Source of the DNA: Mixophyes australis
Taxonomy: Eukaryota; Chordata; Amphibia; Anura; Limnodynastidae
Reading direction: 5' to 3'
Length of the DNA stretch: 64,000 bases
Assembly (NCBI GenBank): GCA_036250195.1
Contig: JAVHZZ010000009.1
Coordinates: 98,710,271-98,774,270 of the forward strand
Shown: in pieces, positions 1-9,069 of the stretch
Position numbering within the stretch: the stretch's first letter is position 1
Layout: every line of letters begins with the position of its first letter
Position numbers and translations under genes: made by a program
Notes under the pieces: model-generated
Told to the model about the DNA's origin: nothing
Seen by the model: the letters and a program-made list of their open reading frames with translations, nothing else
Databases searched by the model: none

Positions 1-924
1 TGTCAGAATTTGTGGGATTTTTTTTCCCACCAACCTCTTGAGGATTGACCAGAAATTCTCAATGGGATTAAGGTCTGGGGAGTTTCCTGGCCGTGGACCC
101 AAAATGTTGATGTTTTTATCCCGGAGCCATTTAGTTATCCCTTTTGCCTTATGGCAAGGTGCTCCATCATGCTGGAAAAGACATTGTTTGTCACTAAACT
201 TCTTGAATGGTTGGGAAAAGTTGCTCTTGGAGGATGTTTTGGTACCATTCATTATTCATAGCTGTGTTCTTAGGCAATATTGTGACTGACCCCACTCCCT
301 TGGCTGAGATGCAACCCCACACATGAATGGTCTCAGGATGCTTTACTTTTGGATTGACACAGGACTGATGGTAGCGATTACCTTTCCTTCTCTGGACAAT
401 CGTTTTTTTCCAGATGCCCCAAACAATCTGAAAGGGGATTCATCAGAGAAAATTACATTACCTTAGACCTCAGCAGTCCAATCCCTGTATCTTTTGCAGA
501 ATATTAGTCTGTCCCTGATGTTTTTCTGGGAGAGAAGTGACTTCTTTGCTGGCCTTCTTGATACCAGACCATCCTCCAAAAGTCTTTGCCTCACTATGCA
601 TGCAGATGTACTTACATCTGCCTGCTGCCATTCCTAAGCAAGCTCTGCACTGGTGGTGCTCCGATCCCGCAGCTGAATCAACTTTAGGAGACAGTCCTGG
701 CCCTTGCTGGACGTTCTTGGGTGCCCTAAAGCCTTCTTCACAACTATTGAATCACTCTCCTTGAAGTTCTTGATGATCCGATAAATGGATGATTTAGGTG
801 CAAACTTACTAGCAGCAATATCCTTGCCTGTGAAGCCCTTTTTGTGCAAAGCAATGATGACTGCACATGTTTCCTTGCAGTTAACCATAGTTAACAGAAA
901 AAGAACAATGATTTCAAGCACCAT
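1..924 (-). pseudogene. Tc1-like transposase (DD35E spacing), inactivated
   Basis: This is the remnant of a cut-and-paste transposase, which would bind the terminal repeats and move the element between TA sites. The frame opens at an ATG (codon 922-924). An N-terminal helix-turn-helix region follows (GFTGKDIAAS...SIYRIIKNF). The catalytic triad is visible in one overall frame: first Asp in IFSDES (codon 442-444), second Asp in QHDGAPCH (codon 166-168), Glu in DLNPIE (codon 58-60). The two Asp codons are 92 codons apart. Between the second Asp and the Glu lie 35 residues, one more than the usual Tc1 DD34E. An in-frame stop after AELA (634-636) breaks the frame, and the C-terminal end lies outside the window. 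The family call is secure; the protein is almost certainly dead. Confidence 0.9.
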
Positions 925-1122
925 GCTCCTTTTTAAGCTTCCAGTCTGTTATTTTAACTCAATCAGCATGACAGAGTGAACTCCAGCCTTGTCCTCATCA
1001 ACACTCTTGTGGGAGGGCTGAAATGCAGTGGAAATGTTGCTTTTGGGATAAAGTTCATTTTCATGGCAAAGAGGGACTTTGAAATTGCATTTCATCTGTT
1101 CACTCTTCATGACATTCTGGAG

Positions 1123-1124
<2 letters not shown>
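1..1124 (-). mobile_element. Tc1/mariner transposon, copy 1, truncated at both ends
   Basis: This is a Tc1-like DNA transposon read on the minus strand. Position 1 aligns with about position 34116 of the more complete copy at 33.8-35.3 kb, so roughly 315 bp of its 3' side lie left of the window. Its 5' side stops in a TA microsatellite near 1124, before the terminal inverted repeat. It carries a transposase pseudogene. The identification rests on the transposase motifs and on nucleotide similarity to the second copy. Confidence 0.92.

Positions 1125-1168
<44 letters not shown>
1123..1168. repeat. (TA)n microsatellite
   Basis: A near-pure TA dinucleotide run replaces the 5' terminus of the neighbouring Tc1 copy. 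Confidence 0.97.
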
Positions 1169-1170
<2 letters not shown>

Positions 1171-1453
1171 AGTTAACCCGTGCATGATACTCATGCATTC
1201 TAGTCAAATCAAGCTACTTAAGGTGTTAAAAAGGTTCTTGTCATGCATTTGGGCCCTAGCCCAGGCCTCCTCAGGGGAAGAGCGTTACTTCCCGACGCAA
1301 GCGCCCTTTTTTAACGTGGTTTTGTCCACATATCATCACCTCATCATTCTTCTCCATCACCTCATCCTTCATTTTCATCGCCACATCTATCCAGGTGTCT
1401 ATCCAGACACAGGGATCTCTCTCAGCGGTCCTGAGTATCACACTCCTCTCGCT

Positions 1454-1526
1454 CTGTCACCCCCGGCAACCACCAACCACTCCCCACTGTCACCCCCGGC
1501 AACCACCAACCACTCCCAACTGTCAC
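1454..1526. repeat. 33-bp tandem repeat, 2.2 copies
   Basis: The unit begins CTGTCACCCCCGGCAACCAC and restarts at 1454, 1487 and 1520, an exact 33-bp spacing. The first two units are nearly identical. Confidence 0.9.
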
Positions 1527-1723
1527 TTCTCCTTCAAGAAATATATATATATTTTTTAAATCTTTATAAACACTTTTAACAATTAACAAATTAAATGAAC
1601 AAATTAAAAACATCTTAGTATACCAAATTTCAGCCCTTTCTGAGGTTTTTTTTTCACACACACTAAGAATTTAGTAGGTCAGTATATAACTCCGCCCAGC
1701 AGGTGGCGCTGCAGCTTGGTTTT

Positions 1724-1730
<7 letters not shown>

Positions 1731-1759
<29 letters not shown>
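1731..1759. repeat. (CA)n microsatellite
   Basis: A pure CA dinucleotide run. Confidence 0.95.
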
Positions 1760-1763
<4 letters not shown>

Positions 1764-1795
1764 GACTAACACACGCCACTAAGCATTTATATTAT

Positions 1796-1796
<1 letters not shown>

Positions 1797-1838
<42 letters not shown>
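1797..1838. repeat. (TA)n microsatellite
   Basis: A TA run that directly abuts the low-coordinate LTR of the gypsy element. Confidence 0.96.
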
Positions 1839-1839
<1 letters not shown>

Positions 1840-2098
1840 CACAACCAGTAAAGATTCCACGGCTTCCTGACACAACAGCTCAACAGCTTTACCCACAAAT
1901 CCTCACTATTACTATTCAGCTTCGGATGCCCCCTCCACCAGATCCAACAATCTTTTTATAACCAAACACACACCACAGCAATCACACCTATGTCGTGCAC
2001 CTGTGTGTAAACCCCTTTCTTAAGGTAACAGCAGGATCATTAACCCTGTCTGTACCTTTCCCTGCTGGACAGGACTCATTTGGGTTATCTTTTCCACA
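1839..2098 (-). repeat. 3' LTR of the gypsy element
   Basis: It aligns along its length with 4983-5244. On the minus strand it begins TGTGGAAAAGATAACCC, directly after the purine tract, as expected for a 3' LTR. Its other end abuts a TA microsatellite, so the exact terminus and target duplication cannot be seen. Confidence 0.85.
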
Positions 2099-2113
2099 TA
2101 CCCTTCCCCTTAG
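2099..2113 (-). other. Polypurine tract (plus-strand primer) of the gypsy element
   Basis: On the minus strand the purine-rich AAGGGGAAGGGTA lies immediately before the TGTGG start of the 3' LTR. This is the usual primer position for second-strand synthesis in LTR retrotransposons. Confidence 0.75.
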
Positions 2114-2199
2114 CTTTGCCATACTTGGCGAAGTGGATCCTTTTCCTGGCAAAAGGGCTGTAATATCAGGAACTAACATGTGACCCTGGCATACACCTT

Positions 2200-2394
2200 C
2201 ATGTTTGTGGGAATCCACTATAACAGGGCATGGTCGGTAACCAGGGTAAAATCTCTACCGAGTAGGTAGTACTGGAGGGCCTCTACTGCCCACTTAATGG
2301 CCAAACACTCCTGTACTAATGTGGCATAGCTCTTTTCCCTCAGGAAAAGGGAGTTTATGGCTCATGTAGCAAAGTTTTTAATAAAAAATCGGTA
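2200..2394 (-). pseudogene. RNase H remnant of gypsy pol
   Basis: Minus-strand translation in shifting frames gives fragments typical of the gypsy RNase H domain, which degrades RNA in the RNA-DNA hybrid. They are ECLAIKWAVEALQYYLLG followed by RDFTLVTDHA; the Asp of TDH fits a conserved catalytic position. The domain follows reverse transcriptase and precedes the 3' LTR. Stops and frame changes show that it is inactive. Confidence 0.75.
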
Positions 2395-3193
2395 TTACTC
2401 GACCAACCCCAGAAAAGGCCATAGTTGAGACTTTCTCTCTGGTTTATTCCTCACAGCCTCTACCTTATTCACCTGGGGGTTTACTTTCCCCTGACTGACC
2501 ACATAACCAAAATATTTAGCCTCTGCAATGGCTAACGCAGACTTTAGGGGATTTGTCATAAGGCAGCAATGCCGTAACGACTGCAAAACCAACTCCACTT
2601 TGAGAAGATGGGACTCCCAGTCCTGACTGTAGATGACTATATAATCAAGGTAAGCAGTGGCATATTTTCAGTGAGGATTCAACAGTTTTTCCATTGTCTG
2701 CTGGAACATGGCTGGTGCCCCATGCAGGCCAAGAAGCAATACTTTATACTGAAACAAGGTTTTCAGGTGTCGAAAGGGCTGTTTTGGGTTTGGCTGAGGC
2801 AGTGATTGGTATCTGCCAGTACCCTTTTGTTAAATCTAGAGTAGTCAGATATTGACTAATAACCAGATTCTCCACTATCGCATCTACTTGCGGCATTGGA
2901 TATGTGTCAAACCTAGACACCATATTCAACTTCCAAAAATCATTACAAAAGTCAATGACCCCCAAAGGCTTTGACACAAGGACTGTGGGGTTATTCCACT
3001 CGTTTGTGGACTACTCCACTACCCCGAGTTGCAACATGTCCTCCACCTTTAGCTTTACTGCAGCCGTTCTTGCCTCAGGTATTCTATATGGCCGCTGTTT
3101 AACTATAACCTCTGGTGGGTTGACAATGTCATATTCAGATATCTTGGTGCACCCTGGAATAGCTGAAAAAATGTCTGTATTCTGAGCCACCAT
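2395..3193 (-). pseudogene. Reverse transcriptase remnant of gypsy pol
   Basis: This is the minus-strand reverse transcriptase of the gypsy element. In order, the visible pieces are the entry region (EYDIVNPPEVIVKQRPYRIP with EAR following), then FCNDF...FDTYPMPQVD and TLDLTKGYWQIP. The polymerase motif that should read YxDD is here YLDY (2641-2652), so the second catalytic Asp is lost. The thumb-side piece then contains KYFGYVVSQGKVNP. At least three frames are needed to follow it. The domain starts right after the integrase C-terminus, which is the unusual order for this superfamily. Confidence 0.9.
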
Positions 3194-3199
3194 TTCAAA

Positions 3200-4230
3200 T
3201 GCTTCTCATCTCTGATATGGTGTCAGGAAAGACTCCATGGGGACAATGCAGTTCTCGGTTTTTTACTGCTCCCAACGTTAATGTCGTGATTTCCTCCACC
3301 CACGGCTTTAACAAATTAATGTGATATACTTGCTCTTTCAGCCATCTACTGAACTGTCGTACATGGCAATTTACCTGTCCTATGGCCTCTATTACCTCAT
3401 AAGAGCCTTGAGTTGGCTTTGGACAAGCACCTTGTTACCTGGGTTAAAAGTGTGTAAGGTGGCTTGGGTATAATAATCCTTCTTTTTGCCATCCCTGTGT
3501 GTCCGCCAGATGTTGTTTTACCAACAGTCTGATTTGTTGTAGTCAATCATTTAATTGGGACACAAACTGTATATTTGGCTTCTTGGTTCCCTGCTCTTCC
3601 CACTCTTTTTTGAGGATATCTATAACTCCACGGGGTTGTCTCCCAAAATGAAGCTCAAAGGCTCAAAATCTGTTGATGCCTGAGGTACCTCCTTTATCAC
3701 AAACATGAGATAGGGTAACAGGTTTTCCAAGTCTCTTTTATCCTGAACCACAGCTTGACTAATCATTTGCTTATGAGTCCATAGCAGAATATCCTCAAGG
3801 TATCGTGTAGAGTAATCAAAAACTACCAATGCATATTGATGCCCTCAGACAGACTTCTCCAAGGGACTCAATAAGTCCATGGCAATTCGCTTTTGGCAAT
3901 TACCTCTTGACTGTCATATGAATTCCCAGCCAGTAAAATATCAGGAACACCCAATTTAAAGTCTTCTCCTCTTCTAGATGCCCCCCCCCAAAGTTGTGTA
4001 TGGATGGGCTGTACCAAAGGGACATATACCTGTGGCACCAGGAGTTGAGGAAATGTTTTCTCCTGTACCACCACCACTCTATATAGCAGATCCCCTTTTC
4101 TTATAAAATAAGGTTCTACCCTGGCCTGTCTCTCAGCCTTCCATAGTCCATTCATTTCCACCACATATTTATAAGCATTTTCCAAAGCACTATCATTAAG
4201 TTGGTCCCATGCAAAGTCCTGGCATGACAC
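3200..4230 (-). pseudogene. Integrase remnant, located upstream of reverse transcriptase
   Basis: This minus-strand integrase would have inserted the element's DNA copy. The N-terminal zinc-binding region is seen as FIRKGDLLYRVV, QLLVPQVYVPLV and HTQLWGG. A core fragment follows with VVFDYSTRYLEDILL and then, after an apparent internal deletion, LLPYLMFVIKEVPQAST. The C-terminal module is clear: YEVIEAIGQVNCHVRQ followed by EQVYHINLLKPWVEE (about 3400-3285). The acidic core residues cannot all be traced because of the deletion and frameshifts. This module leads directly into reverse transcriptase at 3193. Confidence 0.87.
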
Positions 4231-4639
4231 ATTCCTGGATATTGAGGGTCAATTTTCACCCTTAGTCAGGGTTTCCGTTTCCTCCCAACATTCTCCAGCT
4301 AGGAATTTCCTGTCCTGTCTCCTGGAATGCGGTGTTGGCCTAGTTGAAGCCAAAGCCTGGTTTTCAGGCTCCAGCTATTGCGACTTCTCAGTCTCTATCT
4401 CCAGTTCAGTGTTATGAAAGACAGGATCAAGTAGGGTCAGATGTCCGGCCAGTGACTCGGTTGCTGGCATGTCCTGACCAATCCGGTTAGTTATAATTTC
4501 CCGGAAAAGGCAAAGTCTCACCCTAGAATAAAAAGGTATACAGCCTTGGGGCAATCGCTGCTAACACTTGCACTGTTCATCCCTTCATAGTAATGGGAAG
4601 ATTCGAACCACTAACCAATCCAACAGTTCTAGCTGACTT

Positions 4640-4700
4640 GGACAATGCCTCCGAAAGTGTCCCTGCTTGCCACACTCAAAACACCATGCTTTACGAACTG
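4640..4700 (-). pseudogene. Gag-type CCHC zinc knuckle remnant
   Basis: Minus-strand codons from 4683 to 4642 read CFECGKQGHFRRHC, a perfect CX2CX4HX4C zinc knuckle. This motif is found in the nucleocapsid part of Gag and binds the element's RNA. Upstream (4700-4980) there is too little sequence for a normal gag, and between the knuckle and the integrase (4250-4640) no intact protease active site was recognised. The rest of gag has probably been deleted. Confidence 0.85.
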
Positions 4701-4982
4701 TTCCAACCTCTGGAGTTGGGTTGGTTTGGTTTCCTCTATCTTACCGCCCAGGGAGGAACAAACAAATAAAACAGGGAAAAACCGCTCACAAAGAAAAAAA
4801 TAATAATTTTTGTTTCTTGGAATAACACACTTAGCTTTGTTGTTGGATGGCTGGGTGGACAGCTGTTTTGCATGTCCTTTCAGATCCCATTTCTAATACC
4901 ACTTTCAAGAAATTACCAAATAAGAGACTCCTCACTCCAGGCTTCTTAATATGTAGCTGTTTAATTTCAGCATGAAACAGTA

Positions 4983-5241
4983 TAACACAAACAGTAAAGA
5001 TTTCACAGTTTCCTGACACACCAGCATCACCCACAAGCCCTCAATATTGTCCGGCTGCTAGTCAGCGTCGGAAACCCTGACGAACAGATCCCACAATCAT
5101 TTTATACACAAACACACATCATTGCAATCACACCCATGCTGTGCTCCTGTGTATAAACTCCTTTCTCAAGGTAACAGCAGGATAATTAACCCTGTCTGTA
5201 CTTTTCCCTGCTGGACAGATCCTATTGTAGTTATGTTTTCC

Positions 5242-5244
<3 letters not shown>
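4983..5244 (-). repeat. 5' LTR of the gypsy element
   Basis: It is the homologue of 1839-2098. On the minus strand it starts TGTGGAAAACATAAC at 5244 and runs to about 4983, where the common sequence ends. It borders a TA microsatellite on its outer side. I did not recognise a primer-binding site with a definite tRNA match. Confidence 0.83.
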
Positions 5245-5286
<42 letters not shown>

Positions 5287-5394
5287 TTTAGTCAAAGTGG
5301 GCTTGTATACGGTGCCACAACACACCTTTTCTTTCTTACTACCTTGTTTGTGAAACTATCATATACCATTAGCTTACTGAATTTTCACTTCGAC

Positions 5395-5429
<35 letters not shown>
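5245..5429. repeat. Two (TA)n microsatellites with a short spacer
   Basis: TA runs at about 5245-5285 and 5399-5429 enclose 113 bp of sequence with no recognised identity. Confidence 0.95.
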
Positions 5430-5432
<3 letters not shown>

Positions 5433-6257
5433 CACGTCATATTTTAAAGCGCGTCTTGCAAAATTGTAAATTAAATATATACTTCTGCAATTTATTTATA
5501 TTTTCAGAAACAGATTGTATTACTTACTGTATAATTATTTTATATCTGCATCTTGTGAAATGATTTTATTTGTTGCACTTTTATAACCTCCTTAAAAAGT
5601 TTAGCTGCTGACTCAGGTCTGTTTGCTTTATTCCTTCCTGTGGCACCTGTAACCTATGAAGAGATAAAAATAAAATACTCCCCCAATATTGTGGCCAACA
5701 AGATTCAGTCTTAAGCACCAATTACTCTCTAAACCATTTATAGATATGTAGACTGGTAACTATGTCAATGGAATTTTTACAGCACGCTTTCCTGTAGTGA
5801 TCTCATGTTCCTTATCATAAACGAAATGCCAGCATGATAAATTGGCATCATTTTCTTTTGGACGTTTTGTAAAATCTATCAGCAGACAACACGAATGAAG
5901 ATATTACTGTAGAAAATACATTTTATCCGTGTACAGTAAATATAGGAACACTAATACGAATGTATGACTACTTGTACACATTTTTCAGACAGTAATAGGA
6001 AAATAGAACAAGCGGTTTATGAAGTAACAACCAATGTCAACATTTATTCTTTGAATATCTAGGTAGTGCATTGCTGGAAAATGTCAGATAACATGGACTT
6101 TGTGTCTATTTTCTGGACAATTTTTACTGAGTTTTGCAGAGAGTTCTAGTTGGCCACACGATTAAATAAGGTTACACCTGAGCAGCAGGCAGTAAGAGCT
6201 GTGGGAACTTTGAACCCACATGGAGCTTTCAAATTTTAACAGGACTGGTCAGATCTT
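5430..6257. other. AT-rich non-coding DNA
   Basis: I see no gene, terminal repeat or tandem structure here. Confidence 0.7.
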
Positions 6258-6590
6258 GGGCCTGATTCATTAAGGATCTTAAATGAAGAGGATTCTTATT
6301 TCATTCTCCTGGATAAAACCATGTTACATTGCAAGGGGTGCAAATGTGTGTTCTGTTTTGCACATATGTTAAATACTGCCTGTTTTTTCATGTAGCACAC
6401 AAATACTTGATAGCTTATTTGTACACTGAAATTTAAAGTTGATATGTGTGTGCGACATGAAAAAACAGGCATTATTTAACTTATGTGCAAAACAGAACAC
6501 TCATTTGCACCCCTTGCAATGTAACATGGTTTTGTCCAGGAGGCTGAAATAAGAATCCTCTTCATTTAAGATCCTTAATGAATCAGGCCC
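6258..6590. mobile_element. Palindromic MITE, GGGCCTGATTCATTAAGG family
   Basis: This is a 333-bp near-complete inverted repeat: the first 44 bases reappear reverse-complemented at the end, and the arms continue inward. Termini are GGGCCTGATTCATTAAGG and its complement. CTT lies on both sides, consistent with a 3-bp target duplication as in PIF/Harbinger-type elements. There is no coding capacity. A diverged relative lies at 53248-53521. Confidence 0.85.
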
Positions 6591-7610
6591 CTTGTCATTT
6601 GTTGTTTTGACTTAGCAGCTTCACACTCTACCTCACACAACATACAAGCTCACAGTTAAAATAAAACAAATTAGATTCTTTTTTTTATCCTGCATAATAA
6701 TGTCTTTAACACACTTTAGCTATGTTGGGTCAATGTTAAATTTTTATGTGTGTATGATCAGAATGTACTGTATTTCTACCTTTTTTATCTCCTATTATTA
6801 GTTTGGATGGCAGGGACAAGATTGTTTTATAATTTACAGTCAGAGTTTAATTATGATGATATTATCTTAATATCCTTGGATAATAACCATATTTAGCAAC
6901 TATTAACATTTTAGTATTCTAAACTTTATTTACTAATCAAAAATTGTACTAACATTTCTTATAGCAATTTCCGCTGAAGTACAAGTACAGTCTAAATCCA
7001 TAATATTCCCTATCCAGACAGACTCGCATGCTGGAGATCTACTACAGTGAACTTTTTTCACAAAAGACTGTAAGAAATGTTTTATTTTATTTTGTGAAAG
7101 GGGGTTAGTGGGAAAAGAAAATGCTCCTTTAAATATTATTTAATTATTTTCAGTGCTATTTCTTGTCTTAATGTGTAAATACCTGTGTAATAAAATCACA
7201 CGTCACTTTGGGATTCTGCCTAATATAGCTCAATGTCTTATTGTGGTTATAACATTTAACTTTAATTTTTTTTCTGTGTGCACTCTGAAACAAGTGTATT
7301 TTCAGTTAATTGGACTGATTTAATCCTGTTGCGTCTCTTCTTTTCTTTTTTATTTCTATGCGTGTGGCAACCAATATTTTATATTAACAGAAACGTAACA
7401 GTATATACCTGGTATTAATGCAGTATACATTGTTAGACATTATTCTTGGCAGAGTGAAGAAACATTACTTGTTGGGGGTTTTGGGGATTGGGGGGTGATG
7501 AATAACAGGGCTGGGGGTGACGAAAGACAGATCATTAGACGGTTATGATTAACAGGGCTGCGGGATATTGAAGGGAGATATTGAAGTAAGATAATGAATA
7601 AGAAGGGTGG
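6591..7610. other. AT-rich non-coding DNA
   Basis: No gene or repeat structure was recognised. Confidence 0.65.
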
Positions 7611-7875
7611 CAGTGGCGCATGCAGGGGGGGGGTTTCTGTTTCTCCAGAAACCCCTCCCCTCCGCAAACCAACGGTACTGTACAGCAGCCGCGGCGCTGT
7701 CAAAGAAGCGCCCACGGCAGTGCTGTATTGTAGTATAATACAGCACTGCCGCGGATGCTGCTTGACAGCGCCGCGGCTGCTGTAGAATTCAGACTCACCG
7801 AAATGGAGCTGCTGCAATATTTTTTTTTTTCCGGGGGGTGGAAACCCCCCCTTCTAAATCCTGCGTTCGCCCCTG
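7611..7875. mobile_element. hAT-like MITE with a strong GC hairpin
   Basis: The ends are CAGTGGCGCATGCAGG on the left and, reverse-complemented, CAGGGGCGAACGCAGG on the right, a hAT-style terminal pattern. The middle folds into a long GC-rich hairpin: ACAGCAGCCGCGGCGCTGTC (7681 on) pairs with its complement ending at 7783. The flanks are G-rich and only roughly alike, so the target duplication is not proven. Open frames across it are by-products of the palindrome. Confidence 0.75.
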
Positions 7876-8351
7876 GGTGGGGGGATGAATGAAGGTAATA
7901 ACAGGAATAATAAATAACAGGGCTGGACAGATGAGGAAGTGGGATTGTGTGTAGATAGAATTACACAGAATGATTCTGGGGCTCTAGGAAATGTCAGTAA
8001 AGTTATACAAATAAAGAAATGCATTTTGCATATCATTATGAATTGTTTTAATTTTGTCATTAAATAAATTCCTTTTTTGACTATGTGTGCTGGTTTGGTG
8101 TATATATATATTGTAACTACCTTTTCTCCCTCTGTTCTCTACAGTGCTCAGGGAGTTTGTATGGGGAGGTGGGTAAAGGGAGGACAAGTGCTTCTGCATG
8201 AAGACACACCTCTTTTGACATTGAACTGACACATTTGTACCAACAGGTATAAGGGTGGCATGGCTCACTCTTATACCACTGATTACTGGTAATTTCACAG
8301 CACCTGTCACCAGCTTTCAATGGCTGATTTGACTTCCTTACCCTGTTTGTA
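7876..8351. other. Non-coding DNA
   Basis: No gene or named repeat was recognised. Confidence 0.6.
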
Positions 8352-9069
8352 CCATAATATATAAGATTAATTTAGATTATCCAACGTTATTCCTCTGCTG
8401 AGTCACTCTGTCAGTCTCTACATTGGCTGCCTGTATTTCAACGAATCCAATATAAAATTCTTCTACTAACATACAAGGCCATCAACAAAATTGCACCGAC
8501 ATACATTTCCTCACTTGTCTCAAAATATCTCCCTACTCGACACCTCCATTCTGCACAAGATCTACGTCTCTCCTCCACTCTCATCACATCCTCCCATTCT
8601 CGGTTACAGGATTTTTTCCGGGCTGCACCCACTTTGTGGAATTCCCTCCCACGCACAGTAAGACTTTCCTCTAGTCTTCAAACCTTCAAGCGTTCACTGA
8701 AAACCCACCTCTTCAGACAAGGTTATGATATTCCTCAACCATCATCTTAATTTCCCTAGATTACCCTATTACCACCCTCTACACAGCTAACGCAAGACAA
8801 CAACCCTCTGACCAACAATGCAACACACATAGCCCACGCAATACTTTAACCTTTGCGTTCCAGCTGGTCCATTGTGCAATAGGATGTAGCACATGCCCTT
8901 GTGTTTCTAACTCCCATTGTCCTATAGATTGTAATCTTGCGAGCAGGGCCCTCTTACCTCTCTGTCTGTATGTATTACCCAGTATTGTCTTATCAATGTT
9001 TGTTCCCAATTGTAAAGCGCTACGAAATTTGCTGGCGCTATATAAATAAATGTTGATGATGATGATGAT
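8352..9069 (+). mobile_element. L2-clade LINE, 5'-truncated 3' end
   Basis: A plus-strand LINE tail. It consists of the C-terminal end of ORF2 (8376-8750), a 3' UTR ending GCGCTATATAAATAAATG, and a GAT-type simple tail (about 9052-9069). Terminal short repeats of this kind are typical of L2 elements. The 5' end is lost, as expected from incomplete reverse transcription. Confidence 0.88.
8376..8750 (+). pseudogene. L2 ORF2 C-terminal fragment, open for 124 codons
   Basis: This is the end of a LINE ORF2 polyprotein. The frame runs uninterrupted from after the stop at 8373-8375 to the TAA at 8748-8750. Recognisable pieces are SLHWLPVFQRIQYKILLLTY, AINKIAPTYISSL, AAPTLWNSLP and FKRSLKTHLF, the standard C-terminal signature of L2/CR1-type ORF2. 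It lacks the endonuclease and catalytic reverse transcriptase, so it is a non-functional 3' fragment. The undamaged frame suggests a fairly young insertion compared with the other L2 copies in the window. Confidence 0.88.

Larger units (their letters stand above)
1170..1796. repeat. Unclassified interspersed repeat with simple-sequence inserts
   Basis: The segment lies between two TA tracts. It contains a 33-bp minisatellite (1454-1526) and a CA run (1731-1759), and it ends in TTATATTATAGATATATA, a form often seen at retroelement tails. I cannot name the family. It might be a Penelope-like or SINE-type tail, but no diagnostic domain is visible. Confidence 0.4.
1839..5244 (-). mobile_element. 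Gmr1-like Ty3/gypsy LTR retrotransposon, decayed
   Basis: Two diverged direct repeats (about 260 bp, roughly 20% different by eye) flank a minus-strand coding region. Read 5' to 3' on the minus strand the order is LTR, gag zinc knuckle (4683-4642), integrase zinc domain (about 4200-3990), integrase core (3829-3620), integrase C-terminal module (about 3440-3280), reverse transcriptase (3193-2400), RNase H (about 2390-2220), polypurine tract, LTR. Integrase therefore lies before reverse transcriptase. That is the opposite of normal Ty3/gypsy order and matches the Gmr1 group known from deuterostomes. Most of gag and all recognisable protease are missing. Frameshifts and stops are frequent, so the copy cannot move by itself. 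Confidence 0.88.

Noticed and set aside
634..979. Plus-strand frames over the Tc1 copy (for example 785-979)
   Set aside because: They are antisense shadows of the transposase, whose motifs are clear on the minus strand.
1079..1579. A 166-codon plus-strand frame
   Set aside because: It runs through a TA microsatellite (Ile/Tyr repeats) and a minisatellite, without a recognisable domain.
7611..7875. microRNA gene from the GC hairpin
   Set aside because: The hairpin is the centre of a MITE and longer than a typical precursor. No evidence of transcription can be seen in sequence.
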